A DNA stretch of 27,523 nt from Zelonia costaricensis (Eukaryota; Euglenozoa; Kinetoplastea; Trypanosomatida; Trypanosomatidae): assembly GCA_030849075.1 (NCBI GenBank), contig JASAOO010003187.1, forward strand, positions 1 through 27,523, in the 5' to 3' direction. The notes below the pieces were generated by a model. It did not search any database, was not told where the DNA came from, and saw nothing but the letters and a program-made list of their open reading frames with translations. The position numbers were made by a program, and so were the translations under genes. This document shows positions 15,839 through 23,352 of this stretch, piece by piece (the stretch's first letter is position 1; the number at the start of each line of letters is the position of its first letter).

Positions 15839-16462
15839 ATGGCGTATGCGAAGGAGCCGTACTTCGACTGCATCGAGCGCACACTGCGCGCCGCGCTGTG
15901 CGTGCTGGAGGTCGCCTCGGCCACGGTTGAGGGCGGCGAGGCGACGCCCGAGGTGGAGCGGCCGCTGCCCGACGCAGCCGCCACCGCCCACCTCACCTGC
16001 ACCGCGTCTTGCACCGGCGTGCCGCACCCCAGACCGCTGCGACTGCAGTGGAGCTCCGGTGACGAGTGCTGCATTGAAGCCACCCACAACAGCACGCGCG
16101 TGTCGCTCTTCTTCGCCGCTGCACACGACCCCGACGACGCCCTCACGCACCAGCTGCTGCACACATACGTGGACTTCATCAGCACATACGGCGCCACCAC
16201 CGGCGTCATACCGGTGCTCCGCTGCCGGCCCGCCCCGCGGCGTGCCTGTGGCGGTGCCGCCGCTGCTACCGACCGGCTGCGCGACTACGACTTGTCCTTC
16301 CTCGTGCTGGCGCACCACGTCTGCGCGTACGGGCCGCAGCGGCTGATCGCCTTCGTGTTGGACTTTGTGCGCGGCGTGGAGGCCGCCGTGGCGGAGATGC
16401 GCGTGTCACTCGATGCCCGGCGACGCGCTGCGGCCCGCAGCTTCTTCGGTCTGCCCGCGTGA
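15839..16462 (+). CDS. ARPC4: Arp2/3 complex subunit 4 (p20-ARC)
   Basis: Encodes 207 residues, against about 168 for human ARPC4. Similarity runs end to end: an N-terminal YFDCIERTLRAALCVLE helix, a PEVE strand, a TRVSLFF strand, a DYDLSFLV motif at 149-156 (DISFLI in animals), and a C-terminal helix with VDF-like FVLDFV, EMRVSLDAR and RSFF near the end (animals have EMKLSVNAR and EEFL). ARPC4 with ARPC2 forms the structural core that holds Arp2 and Arp3 and anchors the complex on the mother actin filament. The extra length is an insert of about 14 residues before the DYDLSFLV strand (about 131-146) and a longer loop near 45-65. An in-frame extension upstream would need a non-ATG start; 15839 is the first ATG after the predicted acceptor. 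It acts in the cytoplasm with actin; in trypanosomatids a link to endocytosis near the flagellar pocket is plausible. Confidence 0.9.
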   Translation: MAYAKEPYFDCIERTLRAALCVLEVASATVEGGEATPEVERPLPDAAATAHLTCTASCTGVPHPRPLRLQWSSGDECCIEATHNSTRVSLFFAAAHDPDDALTHQLLHTYVDFISTYGATTGVIPVLRCRPAPRRACGGAAAATDRLRDYDLSFLVLAHHVCAYGPQRLIAFVLDFVRGVEAAVAEMRVSLDARRRAAARSFFGLPA

Positions 16463-16783
16463 GGGGTGCGACGGCGGTGGCGGTGGCACACGAGGGCCCG
16501 GAGTGCGATGCGTGCGAGGCCGCTGTGTGAGGAGGGCCCGGCATGCTCCATCGTGGGAGCTGACGTGGTACACGACGTCGCGTGTAGTCTGCCACGGTGT
16601 GTCTCCGCACGTCTGCCTCTTTAGCTCCCTCGTTCGCCGCTTCGCCTCCCTGTGCGCGCCGCACACCTTCTCGCCGCCGCGCGGTGCGCTGCCCCCTCTC
16701 CACCGCCGTTGACGGCGCCACATGACCTCTGCGCATTCGCCGCGGAGAAGTCTGATGTCTGTGCAACTCCACTGCGAAGGAGG

Positions 16784-16816
16784 ACACACACACATACACA
16801 CACAAACACACACACA
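16784..16816 (+). repeat. Imperfect (CA)n microsatellite
   Basis: CA units with single interruptions (cata, caaa), about 320 bases after the ARPC4 stop codon and 380 bases before the next start. Confidence 0.85.
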
Positions 16817-16992
16817 TGCACCGACCGCACTTCTGGGCTGCCCATCTTAGTGCACCCGTTGCGAGGTGCCCCCCTTCGGCTTTCCACCTGCGGGCCACCT
16901 GTGCGTGTGCATGCAGGCCGCTTTCCCGCCCCACCGAGGCCGCCTTGCCTTCCCCCCTCTCTCCTGCTGTTGTGTGCTGCAACGAGGACCAA

Positions 16993-17042
16993 ACCTTCTC
17001 CCCTCCGTCCTCCACCCTCCGCCCCCCCCCCCCCCCTCACAG
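16993..17042 (+). promoter_or_regulatory. Candidate trans-splice acceptor of the coiled-coil gene
   Basis: A strong C/T tract with a long C run is followed directly by the first AG at 17041-17042. The predicted 5' UTR of 156 nt contains the CA repeat at 17058-17081 and no ATG until 17199, which decides the start codon. Confidence 0.65.
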
Positions 17043-17057
17043 CTCGCCACGAAGCAG

Positions 17058-17081
17058 ACACACACACACACACACACACAC
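17058..17081 (+). repeat. (AC)12 microsatellite in the 5' UTR
   Basis: Pure AC run starting 16 bases after the predicted acceptor and ending 118 bases before the start codon. Confidence 0.9.
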
Positions 17082-17198
17082 CTCGATACACTAGGGCAGA
17101 TCAAGACGACGACGCTGGACTTGAGCAACCCCCCCTTCCCGATCCCTTCGTCGTTCTTACCCGTACACCCCACACGCCTACCCACGCACGTCGTGCGG

Positions 17199-18182
17199 AT
17201 GTCGGAGGAGCTCATCGTGCAGTGGACGAGGCGCGTCTCGGACGCCGAGGAGGAGCTGCGCCGCATGGAGGACGACATCAACGCCGCCAAGCAGCAGCGC
17301 AAGACGCTCAAGTCGGACATTCGGAAGTACGAGGACGTCGTGGCGACGGAGAAGGGCGAGCTGCTGCACGCGCTTGAGAAGGTGGAGGCCCAGGCGAAGG
17401 CGCTCGGTGCGCAGTGCGAGGCGACGCTGTCAGAGAAGGACCGCGTGGAGGCCGAGTACATGGCGACGCTGGACGCGTACGAGAACCTGCACTTCCTCGT
17501 GCGGGAGATCAAGGACGCGGAGGAGCGGCTGCAGAGCCGTGACGACCTCGAGGCGCAGCTGCAGCGCGAGTCCGTGGCGTGGGCCGAGGAGGAGCACGCG
17601 ATGCGCCGCAAACTGCATCAGCTGCAGCAGCAGCAGGCCCAGACGCGGCGGGCCCAGGAGGCGGAGCTGCGCGAGCTGGAGGCGCAGCTAGCCAACGTGG
17701 AGCAGCGCCAGCGGGAGGAGCGGGCGGCACGCAGCGGCGATGCCGTGCGCCGAGTGGCGCAGGTGGGCGGCAGCCGCCCCGCCACCCCCACTCCCGCCAC
17801 CCCCACTCCCGCCACCACCTTCCCCGACCCCACCACGACGGCGGCGGCAGCAGCGTCGGCGGAGGAGGACGCGTTTGTGCACACCAACACGGGCGTGGCC
17901 GTGCCGACGCGTGCGGCGCCTCTCAAGTCGTGCCTCAAGGCCCCCGCGCCGTGCAGCAGCGGCGGCGCACCGGCACCTGCTGCCCGCTGCGTCTCGCAGC
18001 CGCTCGTCTCGGACAGCGCGGCGGCGGCGGCGGTGCGTCGCGGGGCGGCAGTGGGCGGTGCGCTCGATGGGCCGGCGCTGCGGGTGCTGCAGGAGATGCG
18101 CGCCTTCTCCTACGGCGGCCCCACGAAGCCGGCGGCCCGCAAGCGCGCCGTCCTCGGCGACGCCACGAACCAGATGGAGTGA
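17199..18182 (+). CDS. Coiled-coil protein with a C-terminal destruction-box motif
   Basis: Encodes 327 residues. Residues about 5-180 are a long Glu/Lys/Arg/Leu/Gln-rich coiled coil (EEELRRMEDDINAAKQQRKT and onward, later QLQQQQAQTRRAQEAELREL). A Pro/Thr/Ala linker follows with a 15-base tandem repeat giving ATPTP twice, near 190-205. The C-terminal third is Ala/Ser-rich with short basic motifs, PLKSCLKAP at about 245-253 and FSYGGPTKPAARKRA near the end. Residues 316-324 read RAVLGDATN, an exact RxxLxxxxN destruction box very like the cyclin B one, three residues from the C-terminus. This suggests APC/C-controlled abundance and a cell-cycle or mitotic role (kinetochore, spindle or basal body). 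That is inference; I do not recognise the family. The start is the first ATG after the predicted acceptor. Confidence 0.88.
   Translation: MSEELIVQWTRRVSDAEEELRRMEDDINAAKQQRKTLKSDIRKYEDVVATEKGELLHALEKVEAQAKALGAQCEATLSEKDRVEAEYMATLDAYENLHFLVREIKDAEERLQSRDDLEAQLQRESVAWAEEEHAMRRKLHQLQQQQAQTRRAQEAELRELEAQLANVEQRQREERAARSGDAVRRVAQVGGSRPATPTPATPTPATTFPDPTTTAAAAASAEEDAFVHTNTGVAVPTRAAPLKSCLKAPAPCSSGGAPAPAARCVSQPLVSDSAAAAAVRRGAAVGGALDGPALRVLQEMRAFSYGGPTKPAARKRAVLGDATNQME
17779..17820 (+). repeat. Short in-frame tandem repeat (15-bp unit)
   Basis: The unit cccgccacccccact is repeated about 2.6 times within the coiled-coil gene and encodes repeated PATPT. This is a typical slippage-prone linker and could vary in copy number between strains. 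Confidence 0.75.
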
Positions 18183-19037
18183 GCGGCAGCGGGGGAGGCG
18201 GAGACGCGGCTGTGCGAGGGGGCGTGGTGGCAGGTGCTGTCCGTGCACTCTTGCACGGATCGCCTCCTCCCCGCCCCGCACACCTCGCCGGCGTCTGGGC
18301 GCGGTGACCCGCCGGCGCGTCGCCCTCCGCCGCTCTGTGCGTTCGACGGGGTTGAGGGGGACGCGCCACTGCGGTGGGGCACGCACACCGGCGCATGTGC
18401 GGCGCGTATTTAGAGTCATAGAGCGACGGTGTCGAGTTGCAGTGGTAGATTGGCCAACCTGCTCGGCCGGAGCGGAGGGAGGGACGGGGAAGAGGGGGAC
18501 ACGCGCGTGGGCGTGTGCGTCTGCGTGAGCGTGTGCTCGGTGCTGTGCTGCACGGCGTCGCCGTCGCGGCCGGCGCTTTAGAGGTCTTCCCTTTGCGTCC
18601 TCGCAGCCTCTCCGCGTTCCGTGCTTGTGGGGTTGTGTGCCCGACGGGGCCGTGAGCAGCGCACGGATGCGACGCGCATGAGTGTGCGCGTGGCGGTGCG
18701 AGATCCTGCCCACGCACCGCTTCCTGTGTCTCCTTGTTAGATGAACAGACATGTGTGTACTGTGTGTGCCGAACAGGCAAACCCGCGGTGCGGCTGCCCT
18801 GAGCTCGAGGACGAGTGGAGAGTGGTACTCTTGCATGACGCGGGGGCCGTATGAAGAGGGCGTCGTGCGGTCCTCACTATGCCGCTCACGCTGCGGGGCG
18901 AGGCGGGAAGGGCCATCGGCACGCGCAGCCACGGCGCCGGTGACGTCGATACCCCCGCCGTTCACGGTGCCCTGTGTTGCCCTTGCGCGGCGTGATGGCG
19001 CCTTCAACTCTCTCGTGTGAATACCAGCCGTGCCTCG

Positions 19038-19098
19038 TCGCTTTCTTCTCCTCTCTGCGCCGACACACACACACACACACACCCACACACATGTGGAG
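19038..19098 (+). promoter_or_regulatory. Candidate trans-splice acceptor of DPH7
   Basis: A C/T tract (19038-19056) is followed by the CA repeat, and the first AG is at 19097-19098. An ATG at 19091 lies just before this AG and would be removed from the mature mRNA. The predicted 5' UTR is then 53 nt with no ATG before 19152. Confidence 0.6.
19063..19090 (+). repeat. (AC)n microsatellite upstream of DPH7
   Basis: AC run with one interruption (accc near 19081), lying between the pyrimidine tract and the predicted acceptor AG. Confidence 0.9.
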
Positions 19099-19151
19099 AT
19101 CCACACACAGCACCACCTCGGAGGTCGAGCTGTGGCCCGTCAGCGCACCGG

Positions 19152-20519
19152 ATGACATCGGCCGCCTTCACGGTCCAGCGCGTGGCGAGTGCCGACACAC
19201 CGCTCACGTGCAACTGCCTGCTGCCCACGCCGGACACGGCACCGCTGCCGCGCCTCCTGACCGCCTCGTATGAACTCTGTCCAGCTGCATCAGACGCCGC
19301 GCCGGAGCACGCGGGGGAGTGCGCCCTGTACGACGTGGACACCGCTGATGCCGCACTGCGGGTGGTGCACCGTGCACCACCGCCGCTGCCCGGTGTGTTC
19401 GACCTCACGATGGTGCCCACGTCCTTCTTCGGCGCAGCCGCTGCGACGTCGTCGCCCGGGGCGGCGGCGTGTGCGGTGCTGGCGTGCACCGATGGCAGCG
19501 TGCGCGTGCTGGACGCCGCGACGCTGGCGCCCGTCACGGCGCCCCTCAGCGGCCTGCACGCGGAGATGCTGACGAGCTGCACGCCGGTGTACTGCGCCAC
19601 GCCGCACCTCCTCTGCTCCGCCCACACGGGTGACGTCTTCCTTCACGCGCTCGGCGAGCACCGCGTCACACAGGCGCTGGAGGGCCACGAGTACGACGCC
19701 TGGTGCACGGCAATGCTGCCGACGGGCGGGTGGTGGGCCGCCGGCGGGGACGGACAGCCGGCGGCATCCGCAGCTGGTGCGCTGCTCGCCTCCGGTGGGG
19801 ACGATGGGCTGTGCAAGCTGTACGATACCCGCACCGACCCGCGGCGCGCTGTCAGCCGCACCCGCTTCGACGCCGGCGTCGTCTCCATCGCGGCCGTTCT
19901 GGACACGCAGGGCTGCGACGAAGGGGCCGCGCAGTCGACGCCGTACGTCCTCGTCGGCTCCTACGACGAGTCGATCGCGCTTCTCGACGTGCGCAGCATG
20001 CGGCGGCCGGTGGCGCAGCGCACGGGCCTGGGCGGAGGCGTGTGGCGCACTTCTCGCTGCCTCCGCCCGCGGTGGTCACGCAGCTGCAGCAACCGCAGCG
20101 GCGATGCAGCGGCGATGGCGGCGGCGGAGAGCGACCCAAACGTGCGGCTGCACACGCACAGCGCAGCGCTGCACGACGGTGTCGTGGCGTCGTGTGGCTG
20201 GGTGAACACGGAGAATGTGCTTGTGCTGCCCCTCATGCAGCGCGGCGCGGCGTTGCTGCCGTACGACGTGCGGGCCGCTGGCGAGGACGTCTTCGGCCGC
20301 TCCGACGAGGCCGTGGTGTACCTGTACGCAGAGGCGGGTGGGGAGGAGGAGCGTGCGCAGCTCGCGGCGGCTGGTGCCACGGCGCTGACAGAGCGCAGTC
20401 TCATATACGACACGGCCGTGCTGCAGCCGCTGCGCTGCGGTGACGCCACGACTGCTGTCGTGGCCACGGTGTCCTTCTACGAAAAGCGCCTCGATGTGTG
20501 GACGGTGGCGGCGTCCTGA
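19152..20519 (+). CDS. DPH7: DPH7-like WD40 diphthine methylesterase
   Basis: Encodes 455 residues. DPH7 (WDR85, yeast Rrt2) removes the methyl ester from methylated diphthine on elongation factor 2 so that the last amidation step to diphthamide can proceed; it acts in the cytosol. Family motifs are in the right order: ASGGDDGLCKLYDTR ending at R227 (SGGDDG..WDTR in animals), GSYDES at 269-274 followed by DVRSM..P, GGGVWR at 294-299, and a C-terminal ATVSFYEKRLDVW (TCSFYD..L.LW). WD40 blades cover the whole length. Length matches the human protein of about 450. The stretch after GVWR (about 300-325) is Arg/Ser/Trp/Cys-rich and lacks the expected KWHP and hydrophobic strand, so one blade is divergent or locally shifted in frame. 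The start is the first ATG after the predicted acceptor. Confidence 0.88.
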   Translation: MTSAAFTVQRVASADTPLTCNCLLPTPDTAPLPRLLTASYELCPAASDAAPEHAGECALYDVDTADAALRVVHRAPPPLPGVFDLTMVPTSFFGAAAATSSPGAAACAVLACTDGSVRVLDAATLAPVTAPLSGLHAEMLTSCTPVYCATPHLLCSAHTGDVFLHALGEHRVTQALEGHEYDAWCTAMLPTGGWWAAGGDGQPAASAAGALLASGGDDGLCKLYDTRTDPRRAVSRTRFDAGVVSIAAVLDTQGCDEGAAQSTPYVLVGSYDESIALLDVRSMRRPVAQRTGLGGGVWRTSRCLRPRWSRSCSNRSGDAAAMAAAESDPNVRLHTHSAALHDGVVASCGWVNTENVLVLPLMQRGAALLPYDVRAAGEDVFGRSDEAVVYLYAEAGGEEERAQLAAAGATALTERSLIYDTAVLQPLRCGDATTAVVATVSFYEKRLDVWTVAAS

Positions 20520-20536
20520 ATAAGTAGCGGGGTGTT

Positions 20537-20552
20537 TGTGTGTGTGTGTGTG
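20537..20552 (+). repeat. (TG)8 microsatellite after DPH7
   Basis: Pure TG run starting 18 bases after the DPH7 stop codon, within the presumed 3' UTR. Confidence 0.85.
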
Positions 20553-21206
20553 CTCGACAGCGCGCACCTCTTCGCCTCCTCCCCCTAAACGGCACCTCGG
20601 GTGTACTCTGGCCTCGGGCGCAGCTCAGTAACCGCTCGACACGCCCCCCCCATCCCCACCACGTGTGGGGCGACAAAAAGAAAATCAGCCGGCACCCTGC
20701 AGAGGGCACCGCGCCTTTTCGCGTGGGCGAGGGTGCGGAGGTGCGGGTGACGCCGCCGCCTCTGCATTTGGACTTGCGGCGCCGTCCTCCAGCCCCCCCC
20801 CCCCCTCCCCCTCCCTCCCACCCTCGCCGCCGCAAGTGAGCGAGCGACGCGCACTCCCACGACTGCGCCGGCGCGCAGCACCACGTCTCCACTGCTTGCC
20901 TATGCACTACTCGCACTGACCCCACGCCTCCTACGGCGCCCCCGCAACCTCAGCTGTTGCTGCGCCTCTTCTGCACCCACGATACGGCCTCACTCTGCGC
21001 CTCTCCACCGACCTGCCGGCTTCAGCACCCACGCCACAAGCGAATCGCTCACTCTTCTACAGCGCATTCGTGACCGGCGACAGCGCGCACCCACGCCACT
21101 GCGTCCTTCCCGTGCTTGCTGCTCTTGCACTTCCCTGTCCTATCCTCCTGTGCGTGCGTGTCGCGATTCCACGCGTGCTCGTCCGCCCGAGGCTCCGTGC
21201 AACCCC

Positions 21207-21232
21207 GCCCTGCCCCCCCCTCCCCCCTCCAG
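21207..21232 (+). promoter_or_regulatory. Candidate trans-splice acceptor of the ProA-like gene
   Basis: A C-rich pyrimidine tract (21207-21230) runs directly into AG at 21231-21232. The predicted 5' UTR is 127 nt, contains the CA-rich tract and has no ATG before 21360, which sets the start. Confidence 0.65.
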
Positions 21233-21240
21233 TCCCTATA

Positions 21241-21270
21241 CACACAGACACACATACACACAGACACACA
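21241..21270 (+). repeat. Imperfect (CA)n repeat in the ProA-like 5' UTR
   Basis: CA units with regular interruptions (cacaga, cacata) giving two near copies of cacacagacacacata. Confidence 0.85.
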
Positions 21271-21359
21271 TATACGCGTCGCTCTCTTACCGAAACCTTT
21301 CGCCTCGGTGCTGGCGGTGTCGCCGCACTCCGCCCGCCTCTGCCCGTCCGCGTGCCGAC

Positions 21360-23216
21360 ATGCTGCGTCTCACGGAGTGCCGCTGGGCGGTGCAGAACAT
21401 CCTGCACGACATCCAGGCCGCGGTCGAGTCGCGCACCGCCATGGCCACCTCCTCCTTCGCCCAGCGCCGTGCCTTTCTCGCCGCCCTCAGCGAGGAGCTC
21501 CACCGCAGCCGCGACCGCATCGCCCACGCCAACCGCCGCGACTGCGACCTCTTCGGCCAGCAGCAGCAGCAGCGCGGCACGCCCTCTGTCACGATACCGC
21601 CGACACTGCCCAGCGCCGGCGCAGGGTTGAGCTCGTCCAGCGCCGCGGGGTCGGCCCACCACAGCAGCAGCCCCGCGCCGTGGCCCAGCAGCGCGCACGC
21701 CAGCGGCGGCGTCGGCGTCGGTGTATCTTCGACTGCGCACCGGCAGAGCTCGCTGGAGTACGTGGCCAGTGCGGCGCCGAGCAGCGGCCTCGACGCGGCT
21801 GGCGAGCCCACCACACCTGCCGCGCGGGTGGGCAGTCCGGCGGGCAGCTGCAGCACCACCACGGCGGCCACCACCGGCGCGACGTCGGCACCGCCTTCGT
21901 CTGCCGCGCTGATGGAGACGGGCGCGTCGCCGCCGCACGCCACGCGCACGGAGGCCGGCGGCGGCGGTGGCCACCTGCTCATCACGGCCGATCATCACTT
22001 CCTCATCTCGCCGCTGAGGCTTGACAAGCTGCACACGACGATCGACTTCCTGCTGCGGCAGCCCGACCCCATCGCGATCCCGCCCAACTGTTGGCTGCAC
22101 GAGTACGCGGGGGAGGGTAGCGGCAGGCCGTCCGCGGGGGACCGGCCGCGCACGCAAGACCCGCCGGCGACGGCAGCTGACGACGCTCGCAGTGCGGTGG
22201 AGGTGCCACACGACGGGCGTGGGCGGTGCATGCGGCGGACGGAGCGGCTGGAGGTGTTTGAGCTGCCGGTGCCGCTGGGTATGGTGGGCGTCCTCTCGCG
22301 CTTCCGCCCCCGCATCAGCCTCGACGCCGTCGCCATGGGGCTGTTCGCTGGCAACACGGTCCTCGTCGACGGCGGTGTCTCGTTGTATTACACAAACATC
22401 GCCCTCATGTCCGCGGTGCGGCGGGCGCTGACGGCGGCCGGCCTGCCGCCCACTGCGGTGGTGTGCGTCGAGAGCTACGACGCGGCGCACCGCAGCACGA
22501 GCGAGTGGCTGCAGATGTCCGACTACGTCGACCTGGCCGTCGTGTGTGGGCCGCCGAAGCTCTACCAGTTCGCGTCGCGCCACTCCACCATCCCCCTCAT
22601 GCGGGCGACAGGGCAGTTCAGCAGCGTCTACGTGGACCAGAGCGCCGCCTTCGAAGTGGCGCTGGAGGTCATCCTGAACTCGAAGTTCCAGAAGCTTGGC
22701 GCGGCCAACGCCGTCACAACGGCTATCATCCACCGCGACTTCCCGCGCTACACGGAGCTGCTGCTCGCCCTCGCCGCGGAGGGGGCCGTGCTGCTGGGCG
22801 ACGTCGCGGCGCAGGAGCGGGTGCCGGACTGCGTGCTCGAACTGGCGAGCGAGGAGGAGTACCAGGGGCTGTCACAGTACGGCCTGCGCGACGCGGCCCG
22901 CACGCTGTGCATCCGCACGGTCCGCTCCCTCGCCCAGGCACTCTTCTTCATCGAGTCATTCGGGTCGAAGCAGAGCGACTGCGTCGTGGCCACGGACCCG
23001 GCGGTGTGCGCGACGTACTGCCGGCAGGTCGACACGGCCGTCGCGCTGGTCAACGCGTCGACGCGGCTCTCCAGCGGCGTGCCGCTCGGCTGCGGTGTCG
23101 ACTTCGCAATCTCCACCTCGAAGGCGCACTGCCGCGGCCCGCTGACGATCGACATGATGACGACACGCAAACTCGTCGCACGCAGCCGCACGCCGTACCA
23201 CGGCGCCCTGCGATAG
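21360..23216 (+). CDS. Gamma-glutamyl phosphate reductase (ProA) family protein lacking the catalytic Cys
   Basis: Encodes 618 residues; bacterial ProA has about 417. ProA uses NADPH to reduce gamma-glutamyl phosphate to glutamate semialdehyde in proline synthesis. Similarity runs throughout: N-terminal helices (RRAFLAALSEELHRSRDRIAHAN), PLGMVGVL at 305-312 then FRPRISLD, GLFAGNTVLVDGG, a YVD segment, FGSKQSD, VNASTR at 564-569 and AISTSKAHCRGP near the end (VSTQKLHARGP in E. coli). The catalytic segment TCNTVET of E. coli aligns without gaps to A448-A449-N450-A451-V-T-T, so the nucleophile Cys is Ala449. Two low-complexity inserts are present, at about 65-202 (Gln/Ser/Ala/Gly/Thr-rich) and about 243-292. 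Family membership is firm, but reductase activity is unlikely by the known mechanism; a regulatory or binding role is inferred. The start is the first ATG after the acceptor. Confidence 0.9.
   Translation: MLRLTECRWAVQNILHDIQAAVESRTAMATSSFAQRRAFLAALSEELHRSRDRIAHANRRDCDLFGQQQQQRGTPSVTIPPTLPSAGAGLSSSSAAGSAHHSSSPAPWPSSAHASGGVGVGVSSTAHRQSSLEYVASAAPSSGLDAAGEPTTPAARVGSPAGSCSTTTAATTGATSAPPSSAALMETGASPPHATRTEAGGGGGHLLITADHHFLISPLRLDKLHTTIDFLLRQPDPIAIPPNCWLHEYAGEGSGRPSAGDRPRTQDPPATAADDARSAVEVPHDGRGRCMRRTERLEVFELPVPLGMVGVLSRFRPRISLDAVAMGLFAGNTVLVDGGVSLYYTNIALMSAVRRALTAAGLPPTAVVCVESYDAAHRSTSEWLQMSDYVDLAVVCGPPKLYQFASRHSTIPLMRATGQFSSVYVDQSAAFEVALEVILNSKFQKLGAANAVTTAIIHRDFPRYTELLLALAAEGAVLLGDVAAQERVPDCVLELASEEEYQGLSQYGLRDAARTLCIRTVRSLAQALFFIESFGSKQSDCVVATDPAVCATYCRQVDTAVALVNASTRLSSGVPLGCGVDFAISTSKAHCRGPLTIDMMTTRKLVARSRTPYHGALR
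22680..22718 (+). other. Active-site segment with Cys replaced by Ala
   Basis: Codons for residues 441-453 of the ProA-like protein (SKFQKLGAANAVT). In E. coli ProA the equivalent residues are AKTQRPSTCNTVE, where C is the ALDH-superfamily nucleophile. The flanking N-[AS]-K-x-Q and N-x-V residues are conserved, so the alignment is unambiguous. Confidence 0.85.
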
Positions 23217-23337
23217 GCCGGCGGCGGGACAACGCTGGTCATGGCGTGCGGGAGCTGGGGTGGTGGGCGGAACGCATCGCGTCCTTCGTGGAGCGCGTCA
23301 CGGCACGGCCCCCCTCTTGAGCGGGAACCTGCCTGCT

Positions 23338-23352
23338 TGTGCGTGTGTGTGC
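23338..23352 (+). repeat. Imperfect (TG)n repeat after the ProA-like gene
   Basis: TG units with C interruptions (tgtgcgtgtgtgtgc) in the presumed 3' UTR. Confidence 0.7.

Larger units (their letters stand above)
16463..17198 (+). other. Intergenic region between ARPC4 and the coiled-coil gene
   Basis: No gene is seen. It contains an imperfect CA repeat (16784-16816), a C/T-rich stretch ending in a 16-base C run (about 17022-17036), and a second CA repeat (17058-17081). A frame in phase with the next gene stays open from 16866, but it begins with GTG and runs through the CA repeat and upstream of the predicted acceptor, so I treat it as non-coding. Confidence 0.75.
18183..19151 (+). other. 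Intergenic region between the coiled-coil gene and DPH7
   Basis: About 970 bases with no supportable gene. Proximal sequence is GC-rich, followed by G/T-rich stretches with imperfect TG runs (about 18512-18540 and 18751-18770). The distal end has a pyrimidine tract, a CA repeat (19063-19090) and the predicted DPH7 acceptor. Nothing else is recognised. Confidence 0.7.
20520..21359 (+). other. Intergenic region between DPH7 and the ProA-like gene
   Basis: No gene is seen. It has a TG repeat right after the DPH7 stop (20537-20552), C runs near 20645 and 20792-20805, then pyrimidine-rich sequence, the acceptor at 21231-21232 and a CA-rich tract at 21241-21270. An in-phase frame upstream of the ProA-like start is open from 21150 but begins before the predicted acceptor and reads through the CA tract. 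Confidence 0.75.

Noticed and set aside
14484..15930. Overlapping + strand open frames of 282 and 359 codons in the long intergenic region
   Set aside because: They begin or run through TG repeats and pyrimidine tracts (giving Cys-Val runs and Pro/Ser/Arg-rich peptides), and the second overlaps ARPC4 in another frame.
16866..17198. N-terminal extension of the coiled-coil protein by 111 codons
   Set aside because: Starts with GTG, lies mostly upstream of the predicted splice acceptor and translates a CA repeat into His-Thr; 17199 is the first ATG after the acceptor.
21150..21359. N-terminal extension of the ProA-like protein by 70 codons
   Set aside because: Begins before the predicted acceptor at 21231-21232 and reads through the CA-rich tract; ProA similarity begins soon after 21360.
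21057..22733. A 558-codon - strand open frame opposite the ProA-like gene
   Set aside because: It crosses the intergenic CA tract and is composed of Arg/Gly/Ala/His-rich sequence; the + strand has an unambiguous ProA family alignment.
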